DNA of 64,000 bases from Plutella xylostella (Eukaryota > Arthropoda > Insecta > Lepidoptera > Plutellidae): assembly GCF_932276165.1 (NCBI RefSeq), contig NC_064000.1, positions 4,092,001 through 4,156,000 of the forward strand. Direction: 5' to 3'. Under the pieces are notes generated by a model. The model saw only the letters and a program-made list of their open reading frames with translations. It searched no databases and was not told the DNA's origin. Shown here piece after piece: positions 50,909-62,684 of the stretch (positions are counted from its first letter, which is position 1; each line of letters starts with the position of its first letter). Both the position numbers and the translations under genes were made by a program.

Positions 50909-51933
50909 AGGAGTAATGTAACAGGGAACCTAAACTTTATCCTTTCTTACATCAGTGTTATTCGTCTCCAAGCAAGCTATTTTATCACGAGACATCTATC
51001 AACTGTTAGATCATTAACACTCCTGTTACATTGTGACACCGTTTGTGCAAATTGTTTGGCTTGAGTTGTTATGAGAATTATCACTCATCATGAATAAGAA
51101 CAGTTGCTGCGTTTCTAATTGCCCTGGAGGGGAGTCCAATATATTTCATAATAGTTAATAGACATAATAAGTTTCAGTTGACTATTTATACCTTTCCACA
51201 TTAACTAATCTTATCATATATGTTTGTCGATTACTGTTACGACCGCTTTCTCAATTGAGTACTTATTCTAGCTGATCATCGCCTAGAACCTCTTAGATAC
51301 AGATACATAGTGCCCACTTTACGACAATTTGATCCCCATTACACACCTACACCCTGATCCTAAATTTGATAGACACTTCTCTAATATTAATATAAGTACA
51401 TACATGTTGAAGCATTGTCTTTTACAGTAATGTTTATTTTCATGCGATATACTTCATTAATTTCCAAATCCTTCAAAGAGAGAAGACTTATTTTGGTCTT
51501 GGGTAATGAAAATAAGAGGAGAAATTATCATCAATAATTATGATGCAAAATTCATATACAACAACCGAAGAGTTTGTCACAAGCATTTTGAATCAAAATA
51601 TTTTCATCTCAAACAAAAGTTACATAATTATAAATGATCCATGGTCAATAAATAACGTTTGGTCGTAAACATGCCAAATAAATAAAATTATAAATTAATA
51701 ATTACAAATCATAATGTAAATACTATAATATGGGTGTCTAGCCTGCAATAAATGACTATTTTTTATGGAAAAGTATGTATTACCTTTACAAGGATATAAA
51801 TTTATACTATTATTGGTTTTTCTTTAAGACTACATACTTTGTATCATTCTTAGATGTAAATTGTAATTTAAATTTGATTGCAAGTGTCACATGGGTGGTG
51901 GTTATAACTTTAATTGTTTTTTCTTTGTTTTAG
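50909..51933. other. AT-rich stretch without recognised genes
   Basis: No sustained frame on either strand. A pyrimidine-rich acceptor at the right end leads into the Myb/SANT exon. Confidence 0.4.
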
Positions 51934-52290
51934 CCATGGTGACTTGGCAAAACCGCAGCCTGGTCCACAAGGGCGGTTGTTGTCAAACCAATTATGGACC
52001 GACTTAACGGAACTTCTGAACTCCATGGGTGGGGGGGGGGGGTACTAAAATCCACCGAAAAATGGAAAAAAGTATGTCTAGATTACTGTCTTAGAATACT
52101 GGCTCTATATATTATAATATTAATTCTTATCATCTTACAAGTTATTTATTAAATTACTAATTCTTTTAAGGTATGGGCGGACTGGAAAACTAAAACTAAA
52201 AAAAAAGCCATCTTGATTAAGCGGCACACGTCTGGAACGGGGGGAGGCCCAAGTAATGGGCTGACCCTCACAGCGCCGCTGGTGTTTAGG
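51934..52290 (+). pseudogene. Myb/SANT-like DNA-binding domain, two exons, frameshifted
   Basis: Exon 1 (51934-52071) follows an acceptor (CTTTGTTTTAG) and reads HGDLAKPQPGPQGRLLSNQL, WTDLTELLNSMGG, then a run of 12 G. After the run the matching frame is shifted (KSTEKWKK). Donor GTATGT at 52072; acceptor TTCTTTTAAG to 52170. Exon 2 reads VWADWKTKTKKKAILIKRH, then TSGTGGGPSNGLTLTA. The KxxKxxxxKxxxxGTGGGP pattern is that of Myb/SANT-like domains in insect zeste-like and Harbinger partner proteins. The Harbinger DDE piece 2 kb upstream is in the same orientation. Confidence 0.7.
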
Positions 52291-52439
52291 TGCCGATTGC
52301 TTATATTTGATCTAAGAGCCGAATATAGTGCAGTGCTAGTATCTGTAATTATTTTTTATAATGATATATATATTTTATACATGTAGGTATAAATTTATAT
52401 TTTTAGTACCTAGATTAATTTAATTTTTACCTAGCATTT

Positions 52440-52846
52440 TAAACAACTGTGTATGTCTCAAACAGTCTTCCCAGTCCCAGGAACTTGTGAGGTGTCCGGA
52501 CTGCTCCCAGCCACGTTTTTTCAAGGGACAGAGAGGCCTGAAGATACATTATGGGAAACAACACCGCCAACCATCGTCCACGCAGCCACCGCCGCCGCCC
52601 GCTCATGTACCCACAGACCATAACCACAGTTACAGTAGGCCTGCTGGTGACGGGCTGTGGAAGCAATTAGCGGAGCTAAAGGCCACCTGCCCGGTGGTGG
52701 TGGCACGGATACCCCGCGGCGCGCGGAATACGAAGGCCGCCTCTTTGTCCAAATGCATCCGACAAACGATAGAAAACAATGACGTCAGCAGCTGGGAGCA
52801 ATTTAGCCCCCAGTCAGCATGTGGATTCAGGTCGACCCCTGTCTAA
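52440..52846 (+). pseudogene. Zinc-finger N-terminal fragment of a non-LTR retrotransposon protein
   Basis: The frame is open upstream of the Met at 52487 (QSSQSQELVRCPDCSQP) and contains a C2H2 finger (CPDC..FFKGQRGLKIHYGKQH), a Pro-rich linker, and KQLAELKATCPVVVARIPRG with ARNTKAA. This is a typical N-terminal layout before the reverse transcriptase in some non-LTR elements. It ends at about 52846 where the sequence changes. Confidence 0.6.
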
Positions 52847-53504
52847 TTTCTATAGAACCGACCTATTTAGTATTTTTGCCTTTAATGCCTCGGCCATTTT
52901 ATTATGGTCTAGGAGTCAGGTAACAAACACAAGAAAAGGTCTTTACACACGTCTTTCTAAGAAGTAACGTGGTGTTTATTTGTTTCTGGAATGCACATAA
53001 AAATATTAGCAGGTAGTCAAATACATAGTATGATTTTTAAGCAATTTTAAATATTTCTTCCCTTTTTGCCCACAAAGTACCGAAATATTAAAAAAAACAA
53101 AACAATTTGATTGAAATTTAATTAAAAAAATAAACAAAAACTATCTTTCTTCTGACGACGGACAACTTTTTACTGAAACTAAATTTTAGTACTGAAGTGA
53201 ATAACTAACGCAAAACTGTATCACTGACTCTTACAGTGGTTTTCTTTACTCAGTACAATAACAGCATCAGAGGCCACAAATACCTAATTACATAATATTA
53301 AATTTATCATAATTACAAAATATATAAATTATTTATTAAAAATACCAACCAGCTTTGACCACGGTAAACTCATATCGATGAGAAAAAAACGCCCGTGGAT
53401 CAAGTGCTCATAATTAGCTGTAAATACATGTATTTATTTAAAATGCGAGTAATTTATTATTATTCTATTAACTAATCACTTTTATAATTCTTAGTGTTGA
53501 TAAA
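52847..53504. other. AT-rich stretch, nothing recognised
   Basis: No gene or terminal repeat apart from scattered A/T runs. Confidence 0.4.
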
Positions 53505-53816
53505 TAATAGACGCATTTTTCCTGAAATAAAAATGACATATTATGTATCTAGCCTATCTGAAACCTAGTTAAACATTGTGAGATATGGCGTTTCGACTTT
53601 CTCCGTGTTCGGCATCATAAGGGTCACAGTGACAGTTAAATAAAGTCCATTTTTCTCTCCACCTTTAGTTTGCAAGGTGCGGGTGCCTATATAAATAGAG
53701 TGAGTCGCCCGCGCGCCTCAGTTGTAATATCACCATGCAGAAATGACTAGGTTTCAGATAGGCTAGATACATAATATGTCATTTTTATTTCAGGAAAAAT
53801 GCGTCTATTATGTAGT
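53505..53816. mobile_element. Small foldback element carrying a copy of the 58.2-58.4 kb terminal region
   Basis: Arms 53505-53575 and 53748-53816 are perfect reverse complements in the part examined (ATAGACGCATTTTTCCTGAA at the outside, AGCCTATCTGAAACCTAGT inside). The middle (53576-53730) is the same as the complement of 58228-58400. So it is a deletion derivative of the element at 53812-58421, inserted next to it. Confidence 0.75.
53688..53723 (+). promoter_or_regulatory. TATA box plus initiator in the foldback element
   Basis: TATATAAATAG at 53688-53698 and CTCAGTT at 53717-53723, about 30 bases apart, matching an arthropod core promoter (TATA and TCAGT initiator). The same arrangement occurs inverted at 58230-58268. 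Only the sequence pattern supports it. Confidence 0.55.
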
Positions 53817-53860
53817 CTGAGCCTATCTGAAACCTAGTTAAACATTGTGAGATGTGTTTA

Positions 53861-56800
53861 TTATCGCATGGTGGAGAGAAAACCAACTGTGACCCATAAG
53901 CTACTGATGAGTATATCAGTAGATAAATATTTGAATCTATAAATTTATAATGCATAGATTTCTAGGTAGTAGATATACTAAAAAGAAAGGTATAAGTATA
54001 CATAAGACTTAAGTACTTCCTTATTATTCCTGACTTGTCAGAAAGTTATGGAAGGTATAATGTACCTATTCATATAGGTAGGTATTATACATATGGATAC
54101 ACACAGTGCCTCTTCGAAAGCAATACTTATAAGTAATTATTAATCAAAATCTTGTTATTGTCAAGGCAATATTTTTAACATACACTAGCCGAATGGATGG
54201 AACCAGTGAAATACTTTGCAACAATATTTAAAAGCTGTAAAATGTAGAATATCGATCCAGCCCGCTGGGGCTCAGGCCAGCACATGCTGACTAGGGTATG
54301 TAATTCTGGACTGACCTCAGAAATGCAGCAGCCGACCCTGGAGCCTCGTGGACCTGCTCAGTCAGCCCCGTACGACGACACGACCTGCAACACCTGGCGC
54401 GGCATCTAGTCCTTGGAACGAGGAGTGGTGCTTGAAGGGAAGATAATTTTACTAAATATCTCAGCCTCATCAGCTACTGGAAAAGATTAGATGAAGGCTG
54501 TGACACTGGCGGATAACTAAGTATTCAGTTTTTCAAAACACGATGCAGGTCACCATATTCATATTCTAGATTGACAAGTAACACACAGTCTAATTTTGTA
54601 TTCTAACTAACTCGGCGGTTAACGAGTTCCTGTGCAGTCCTACTAGGAAGGAAAGTTATTTTATAAGCCTTTGCACCGATTTTGTAGGCTACTATCATTC
54701 TGTATCATCATGGTGTGAATATTATGAGCTCTGGCAGCATTCCTTGGTAGATGACATCAATTAATAAAGATTGATTAACACAACAATAACAATTATAATA
54801 GTTGATAAATGAAACCCGGCTAACATGTCTTAACTGGGTAAGTAAATGATCAGTCATGCCACCAGGATAAGTAAAATGTTCAGTACTTCATATGAAAAAC
54901 ATTAACAAGGTCACCTTTAGGTATGTTCGTCAACACTAAGGGTAGGTCCCGGCCAAAACCTTAATTTAGGCTTCGCCTTGTTGCAACTTCAAAGGTACGT
55001 AAGTAGGTACACTAGGTACCTACTTACATTGTTGTAGGTTAAATTTTAAAACCATTAAGTCAACCAAGACAACACAAAATAAAATAGCTCGATTAAATAA
55101 AGATGGTACGTAAAGATGTTAGTTGTACCTGATCAGACCTGATGCAACGACAGCCAACATAGACTCTCTAATCTGTGGAAGCAACAATCATGGTGGCGGG
55201 AACATGGACAGTTGGACGAGCCACCTCGAGCCTGACTTATCAATCAGAACTGACAGTTCGCCAACAGCAGATAGCGGCTATCTATAGGTAAACTTAGGTA
55301 GTAAGCTATACCAAAGAAAAAGTCCTTGGACATCGATATGACAGTGGAACGGTGAATAACTATGACATTCTTCAAAACAAAAAGGCTTGTTGTTGATACC
55401 CAGCTAAGGAAGGTTACCTACTTCAGCGACCTGATATTGCATTCTGAAAGAACTGCGAAGAGTTATGACTAATAATTATTACTTATTTTGAAAGTTTTCA
55501 GCAAACTCTAATAAATCAAGCAGCTACCACGACGCCACGTCACCACTGCCCGGTTATAACTCTGTACTAGCTTAGTAGATATATATACCAGAGAGCTCCA
55601 ATCAGATGCGAGTACAAACATTTTACTTGGTAACTAGTTACGTAACTAACTGAAAGATCCTTAAAAAAAAAGTTGAGGATTACTCAAAATGGAATTGTGA
55701 AAACGGCACGTCTGAACCAGTCAGTCTAAGAAGTTTCAGCAGATACAGTGTTGAAAAATAGTTATGAAACGTTTGCGCCAGAATCGAATTAAAAATACAT
55801 TTTCATTGAGAAGCCGTTTAGGCATGAATAGGTACTTTCATCCTTTGAATTGTGCTCCAAATGATGAATTCATAGAAATTTAATGACGACTGCCATTGTT
55901 TATTATCTAGCCCAGTAATTTGAGTAAGGCTGCGGCTACACGTGATGTGATACACAGTACACAGTAGGTATATGCATGTTCCCAGAATAGTGGAAGTTAT
56001 AATTTTACCAAAAGGTAGTCGTCTCGTGCAAGAGCACCGTTACTCGATTTATTCGATACACAACTATATAGTAGACAGCTGCTGCGTAGGAGGTTCACGC
56101 ATTTTTCAACAAGAGCTCGGATACACACTCACAATCCACTGGGACATAAGGAAGACAGCTAATATGGTGCCACTCAGAAACCGCGATGACACTCTGATCA
56201 TGATCACCGGACAGTAGGATCATAATAAATTCGGTAACTTGTGAAGCGGTATGGTATAGCAACAGCGACTTTCACGAAATCAGGAATTAGCTCAGTGCTT
56301 TTAGGTTGAACACTCGCCGGTGGGATTCACTTTGCTCACAGCCGAGAAAAGAAAAGACTCAAAGCTGGAATCTGCCGATGTGTCATGACACTTAAAGATA
56401 GTGTCTGGGGGGTCACTTTATATGACGAAAAACGAACTTTCAGTGCACTGCGGCGCGAGCCGCTCTATCTGTTTGTATGTATTAAACGTGCCGATTGAAC
56501 GACAGCTCTCGTTCGTTCGTTTCTCATCAGTATAGAGTAACGCTCCTGTACTTACCGTGCGTCACCATTCCCATGAGCAGTCCAATGATCTTTAGGCAGT
56601 TTAGAACAAAAGCTGCATTAGACAGTTTCTTCAGAAGAGACATCGAAATAAAATAAAAAATTGATTGCACAACTATCCCCAGGAGCAGTCTACAGGTCAC
56701 TTTGGGCAGTTCAGAAGAAAGCTGCTTTAACAGGATACCTCAGCGGAGGCATCAAATTGAAGTGCTATAACACTTTTAGAAGCGGTGCACGTTACCCGAT

Positions 56801-56900
56801 TTGTCGTCCTCCATGCCGATGTGGCTACGGCGACTGCAGGTGGTTACTCAGGCTTCGTTGGTGTGCCCTTGTATGGCTAACATGACCAACCTTGGCAGTA
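53861..56900. other. Left interior of the 4.6-kb element, no recognised gene
   Basis: Mixed composition. A possible core promoter lies at 55579-55607 (TATATATA then TCAGAT about 25 bases on). An 81-codon frame at 55972-56217 (VPRIVEVIILPKGSRLVQEH) and two related patches at about 56576-56625 and 56685-56735 (GAGCAGTC..TTAG/TGGGCAGTT) are not assignable. Confidence 0.35.
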
Positions 56901-57100
56901 AACGTTCGTCTGCATATGCCAAAATCACTGATGAATAGCGCACGTTACTCGATACCTTCTAGATAAGTCACTCATAATGATGGCTGATGACGATGATGAC
57001 CGTGCTAGCAATAGTGCAGGCGTTTCCGCTGAGCATAAAATCTCTTCCCAGACAGGGGGCGTTTGGATCTGGCAACCAGAACAGGAGTGCCAGGTGTGCG

Positions 57101-57530
57101 CAGCGATGCAGGTGGAACAACACAGCCGCCAGGGCAGGAGTGCATGGCTGGGTCTATGCAGCGATGCAGGTAGCACAAACCGGTGGCCAGGGCCAGGACC
57201 GGGTGTACACTGCGATGTAGGTGGCACAAAACGGTGGCCAGGGCCAGGACCGGGTGTACAGCCGCCAGGGCAGGAGTGCATGGCTGGGTCTATGCAGCGA
57301 TGCAGGTACCACAAACCGGTGGCCAGGGCCAGGACCGGGTGTACGCTGCGATGCAGGTGGCACGAGACGGCGGCCAGCGCAGGAGCACAGGGCCGGGTGT
57401 ATGCTGCGATGCAGGTGGCACGAACCGGTGGCCAGGGCAGGAGCGCAGGGCCGGGTTTACGCTGCGATGCAGGTGCCACGAGACGGCGGCCAGCGCGGGA
57501 GCACAGGGCCGGGTGCAGGTTACACGAAAC
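57101..57530 (+). repeat. Minisatellite, units of about 51-57 bp
   Basis: At least seven units each start GCGATGCAGGTGGCAC or close variants (57102, 57162, 57211, 57299, 57350, 57405, 57464) and contain GGTGGCCAGGGC or GGCGGCCAGCGC followed by GGGCCGGGTGTAC. Most spacings are multiples of three, so several frames on both strands stay open (for example VYAAMQVARTGGQG). Two longer composite units share GCCGCCAGGGCAGGAGTGCA. The open frames are a by-product of the repeat, not evidence of a gene. Confidence 0.85.
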
Positions 57531-58227
57531 TTCAATTTCACCGAATCGGCCTGCCTACCCTCAGCGGGTAGGTACCGGCGGATCACATTACTCGCCGCAC
57601 ATGCCACAATGTCCCAACATACTGAAACTCGGAGCCACGTGCTTCCTGTAAAAAAATCCTATGATGGTCCTGGAAAGCTCCTGTTTTTAAAGCCTTACAT
57701 AAGCTATAATCAAGTGCATTATTGTAATAGCAAAGTTTTTATCAACTGTTTTCTAAAAATATTAGAAATTGAGGGTAGAAAAATATATTTTTATAATTTT
57801 TTCCTGTATAAAATTAACATATGCTTTACTAAAAGCGGTCATTAATGTAAGTATCTAGCTCAAGCGCCACTAGTAGGACCGGAATATGTGATCAATCATC
57901 ACCACGACTATTGAATCGGACCCTACTGCGTGGGATAAAAACCCCAAGCGCCGGAGCATTATGACCAGTGGCTGAGCTTTTAAAAGCAGTAAATAATAGC
58001 ATTTTACTCACGGCTTATCAACTCAAACCTTCGTTGCGAAATCCTCAGCAATGGCTGCGTGCGCAGCAGCCGGCAGGCCCCGCGCCGTCTGGTCCGCATC
58101 ACGCTACAGCTCCCGGCAGCGAGGACTCCGCAAATTCAATATTATATTTTTCCCCGTCGGAGCGAAGCCGACGAGAACCGTGGCTACATTGAGCCATTTT
58201 GCCGAAGTGTTCACTTCAAAAATCAAA
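57531..58227. other. Right interior of the 4.6-kb element
   Basis: GC-rich around 58020-58130, including GCTGCGTGCGCAGCAGCCGG. On the minus strand, downstream of the promoter at 58230-58268, ATG at about 58196 opens MAQCSHGSRRLRSDGEKYN for 32 codons. No family assignment. Confidence 0.35.
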
Positions 58228-58229
58228 AA

Positions 58230-58268
58230 CCAACTGAGGCGCGCGGGCGACTCACTCTATTTATATAG
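58230..58268 (-). promoter_or_regulatory. Minus-strand TATA box plus initiator
   Basis: Complement of the pattern at 53688-53723: TATATAAATAG (58256-58267 on the plus strand as CTATTTATATA) and CTCAGTT (58230-58236). It would drive transcription leftwards into the 4.6-kb element. Confidence 0.55.
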
Positions 58269-58421
58269 GCACCCGCACCTTGCAAACTAAAGGTGGAGAG
58301 AAAAATGGACTTTATTTAACTGTCACTGTGACCCTTATGATGCCGAACACGGAGAAAGTCGAAACGCCATATCTCACAATGTTTAACTAGGTTTCAGATA
58401 GGCTCAGACTACATAATATAG

Positions 58422-59062
58422 CTTCCAACTTATAAATTCCAAGGACAATATCGTTTTTTACGGATATAAAATGCTAACTAAGAAAATAAAAAAGAAAAAA
58501 AAATGTCTGAAACATTAGTAAACCTTTTTTTAAATGATCAAAAGCTGTACGAATTCGGTGGTAAGAGTATGATCTACCAACAAGTAAAAATTATTGTTAT
58601 TATGAAAAAAGTAAATTCAATTCAACTTCGCATATCGGCCACGAGTAGGGTTAATCAAGCTTGAAAAAAAATATGAGATGATACTTTCACTACTATTAGT
58701 AAAATTATTTCATTTTCATTTACAAAAATCTTATGATATAATATAAGGTACAATACAAATTCCTATATTAAAATTACATTAAGAAGCCTAGCATAGCCTC
58801 TGTTTATAAGGATAAAAAAAATAACAATACAAACAGGTTTTACGTAAGTGAAATTTATTTATTGTGATATTCATTTATTATGCATTCTCATTTTGTTCTT
58901 CGGTGATGCGTGAAAAAGATGTCGCTAAGAGAATCTTTCTCTATGTAGGTATAAAGTTAACAAATCTACTTTCTGTGTAAACTGTGCATATAATGTGCTT
59001 ATAAATCTAAATATTTCAATGCCTAAATTCAAGATTAATGAAAGAATTAGAATAGAAAAAAA
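58422..59062. other. AT-rich 3' flank of the odorant receptor gene
   Basis: No gene. Several AATAAA words lie downstream (minus strand) of the receptor stop codon and could end its transcript. Confidence 0.4.
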
Positions 59063-61806
59063 TTAAGAGCCTGCGTCGGACAATGTCGTTGTGCACATTA
59101 ATTTGTAAAAGCTGACCGTAACCTTCACGATCTGTAAACAAATGAAAATAAAGGATAACAATGACGAAATTAAAAAAAAAACGAATAATTAAATGAGAAT
59201 GGCCAAATCTGACCCGCTTTGCAGCCACTAACCAAGCCTATTTTTATTCAATAATAAAGGTGATCTTAATGAGGGAAAAATATTTAAAAAAATCTAACTC
59301 ACTTTAAAAAAAATACTTTGTATGAGGGAAACATCTAGTCAGTACAAGGACTTGATCTTTCAGCACCTATCTCTTCGTTCTCCCATGCCTCATAATATTA
59401 AAATTTACACCAGGATATACTGTATATAGTCATGGGCTACACATCAGTATAATGTTTCATCAAAGGCTGCTCTGGCGGGTCATGGCGCCTTAGAGAAATG
59501 GCCATTCTCCTTTATTAAATAACTAACTAAGATTATGGAGTCATTACCGACCTGGATAAAAGTAATAACTGTGACTTCATTGAAAGGGCCGGCGTTATAA
59601 ACGAATTTCCTGTTGACCGTCGAAGACATGATGTAGACAAGTCGACGAATTTTAGGGCTCTTATCCACCCAGTCAGAGTCGTATACCGCTGCGCTTATAT
59701 TCTCGCTCTGATGGAAATATATTAGTTATGAAAACACGTTAATATCTATATTATAGGTAGTCCATTGATTGGCATAGTTTTGTAGTAGAAGATAATCGAT
59801 AATAGCAATTAAAGGGATTGTCACAGAATTTGGGTCCTGGCAAGACAACTGCGACGCTACCCCAGTATTTTAAGTTATTCTGCAATATGCCGAATGCATT
59901 TTTAATGTGCAAACAATTTTAATTTCGAAAATTAGTTACAAAACATGTGAGGGCACTGAGGATTTGATTGATATTTTATGCAAATAAATGGCCTAATCTG
60001 ATCATATCGCTCATTTGGAATATAGCAACCTTATATACTTTATATTCAAGGCCAACATATATTGGGGTGGCGATCGTTAGGAGAGGCCTATGTCCAACAG
60101 TGGACTACAGAAGGCTGAGAGAGAGAGAGAGAGAGACAAGGCCAACAAACGGTAATGATAAAATTTACAAAATATTCTGAAGCTTACAAATATAAAAACA
60201 AATACAAGGCGAACTGCAACGTAGTTAGTACTAGCGAAAAGAAAGCAAGAAGACTAAGACGGAGATAAAAGACTTAACACTTTAGTCTTCTAAAATTGAA
60301 ATTTCACAAAAAGGGGGGGGGGGGGGTAGATATATATAGGTTGATAGAAAACATAAATTATAATAAGATTTTACTTCAGTTTTTACTACATAATTATTTA
60401 AGAAGTTTTGATACATATATTTTTTTAAAGAATATGAGTTCAAGATTACTGTCATATTACTGATAAATGTTTTTTCTGTCATCTTATGATACAATCATTC
60501 GATTCCTACATAAATTTTGAGAAATTTCTTACCTGATGCATTACTTGATGTCCGTGCCAATAGTAATAAAAAGCTTCAACCACTAATGATACAACTAGCA
60601 CTTGCGACGCAATCTTCGATGATTTTTTGAGCTATAAAGTAAAAAGAAGCGTAAATAAATTATGCAAAACCGTCAATATAGTTGAGAGTCACAGAATCAG
60701 CATGCTGGCTTAACACCATTCGAGATAACGTGATTATTTAACACACGATGCTCCATCTCCGCGCCAAAAAAAAATATGTTAATTTTAGCTGCTCGAACAA
60801 AAAAAACTCCCGACTCCTAGGCCTCCGTCAGTCAAAATTCGAAATGGGAAGCGAAAATAAACTTACGTTTGCCAAACTAAATAGTATAAGACTCATATTT
60901 ATAGATGCAATCAGCAAATACATGAAGAGAATGGGCGACATTATTTTGTTCAATCTTTTTTGTGTGCTGTAAACAAAAAATGATATGTAAAATAATTACA
61001 CCAATATAAATAGGTTAATATACTTATATTAAAGTAAGCGTAACCTACAAAAGTATATCGGCGTAGCGTTTGTAACAGTTTATTAAATTACGATACTGAT
61101 CCTCTTCACTATCCGTGTCCAGCGCTCGTCGAAACATCTCACTCAGTGCTTCTAATTGTCCAGCCATAGCTATCATAGTTGATACACACAAGATATCGAA
61201 CACAGTCAAATAGGTAACGGTGAAAAATGAATATAGAAACTGCACAATTATGTATGGGTAAACATTCCACCTTCCGGTAGCAGGTTCCGTAGGCCAGAGC
61301 AAATAAAACGTAATGTAGGTCGGATCAATTTCGTGCAATGTTTCAATTTGAACTATAACCATCAATAAATTTTCCCCGTAATTGAATGTCCATGTTGAAT
61401 AGCTTCCAATGACCCAGGCCCATGCTACAGTGTTACAGTACTTAGTACTTCTTTTAACAATGCCCTTCAAATGTTCATCTTGTTGTTGTTGAAGCTCAGT
61501 CTCTGAAAGCCAGTTGAAAGTTTCCATCCATTTTGGCAAATTATAAAAGTAAAGTGCCATCTTTATGAGCCCCAGATGGAAAAATCCCGTTTGAAACAAG
61601 TTTAAGAAAAAATGAGCAATACGTTTAGAAAATAGCATGTACAGAATCTGACTCATGAAAGTGATAAATAGGCAAAATGGTATGATGTAATGAACTTTCT
61701 TCAGCTTCCATAGCCCACAAGATTTTAAAAATACAATGGCCAATCCCATCGAAGGGTATTTAGGATCTGTAAAATAAGCAGCTACAGAAGCTGCAAATGA
61801 TTTCAT
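59063..61806 (-). CDS. Odorant receptor (7tm_6 family), five exons, 393 residues
   Basis: My exon model: 61049-61806, 60867-60966, 60533-60631, 59552-59707, 59063-59131 (758+100+99+156+69 = 1182 bp, stop TAA at 59063). Every intron starts GT and ends AG and the frame is kept throughout; the fourth donor (GTCGGT) is the weakest. Exon 1 begins MKSFAASVAAYF and holds hydrophobic segments (IIPFCLFITFMSQILYML, WAWVIGSYSTWTF, YPYIIVQFLYSFFTVTYL). The later exons read TQKRLNKIMSPILFMYLL, QVLVVSLVVEAFYYYW, SENISAAVYDSDWVD with IRRLVYIMSST, and IVKVTVSFYKLMCT. The S..V..A.Y.S.W and ..TF..I.K...SF/SY pattern near the C-terminus and the length of about 390 are characteristic of insect odorant receptors, ligand-gated channels that work with Orco in sensory neuron membranes. 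Which subfamily is unknown. Confidence 0.92.
60049..60140 (+). repeat. RTE-type LINE tail in intron 3 of the receptor
   Basis: GGTGGCGATCGTTAGGAGAG, GGCCTATGTCCAACAGTGGA and AGGCTGAGAGAGAGAGAGAG in order. The AGGCCTATGTCCA..AGTGGAC..AGGCTGAGA tail is a frequent lepidopteran LINE end. It is short and non-coding. Confidence 0.65.
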
Positions 61807-62147
61807 TGTTTGTATTTAATACTTGCAATTTTATAACAACAACCAACCAACCCAGACTTATGTGTGAACGTCATGGGAAACAAGTTCAGGAATACAAATA
61901 TATATATATCGTTTTAACTTTCCATCAATTGCTTGTCAAGTTCTTTTTAATAATTTTAATAACTTAATAATGCTAATTATTGAATTAATAATACTTAAAT
62001 ATTTGTGTTAATAGTCGTCGTCTTCCGTTTTACCTAGTACGATCGATAAGCGCCGATTTTTGAATGGCCAGATCAAAAGTCAGTTAGTTATCTGTACAAT
62101 AAATAAGTTCCACTATTATCCTAACGAACGACTAAGGGTGGGTTGCA
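61807..62147. promoter_or_regulatory. Upstream region of the odorant receptor
   Basis: On the minus strand a TATAAAA lies about 20-30 bases before the start codon (plus-strand TTTTATAA near 61830-61838), which would leave a very short leader, so it may not be the true promoter. The rest is AT-rich with no clear element. Confidence 0.35.
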
Positions 62148-62330
62148 CCATTTAACTTTAACGATTACAAACGTCAAATCGTCCGTCAAAGCATCGGTGA
62201 AGCGAAAAATTGGTTGCACCATTGAACTATGGTTAAAATGACGTCATAACTTTAACGATAATCATAACCACCCCATGTTGACTGGTTAGCGCTTTTGTTA
62301 AAGTCAGGTAGCTGTCAAACGCGTTGTATA
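62148..62330 (+). repeat. MITE end of the GGGTTGCACCA type
   Basis: Begins AAGGGTGGGTTGCACCATTT and repeats GGTTGCACCATTGAAC 60 bases later. These words are common at the ends of lepidopteran non-autonomous elements. A clean opposite end is not seen. Confidence 0.4.
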
Positions 62331-62684
62331 ACCTAAATTGTTCAGTATTACGTACAAATATTAATATTAAATAATTCTTATCATCTTATTTAATAAAATA
62401 AGCACAAGTGAACTTGTACTAAGTACATATATGTACAATATTCTTAAGTACTTACTTATTTTAATTTGTTAATTCCTACCAGTGGAAACTTGTAATGACT
62501 AGCTGTTATTTATTTTAATATGTTACTCAACATTGTAATAGTCGCTAGTTTTCCGAATAAAATAAATAATAAATAAAATATCGTTCCTAGGTGAAATAGC
62601 GCTTGAAAAAAGTTCCTTAGAAGATTAGATTGAGGTGAAATATGTACGGAACTTACGAAATATGAAGAGAAATTATACTTTCAG
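62331..62684. other. AT-rich stretch, nothing recognised
   Basis: No frame, no terminal repeats. Confidence 0.4.

Larger units (their letters stand above)
53812..58421. mobile_element. 4.6-kb element with inverted ends of unknown superfamily
   Basis: The left end TATTATGTAGTCTGAGCCTA (53812) is the complement of the right end (to about 58421), continuing through GAAACCTAGTTAAACATTGT for about 45 bp before diverging. The right end carries a minus-strand promoter and, after it, ATGGCTCAATGTAGC at about 58196. No transposase was recognised. The interior includes a minisatellite and several low-quality frames. The exact target duplication is unclear because both ends share TATTATG-like flanks. 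Confidence 0.6.

Noticed and set aside
56925..57651. Several long ORFs on both strands across the minisatellite
   Set aside because: The repeat period is mostly a multiple of three and lacks stop codons, so the frames arise automatically.
60301..60327. Run of G (about 12) in the receptor's third intron as a possible assembly gap or signal
   Set aside because: A simple homopolymer in an intron; no effect on the receptor frame.
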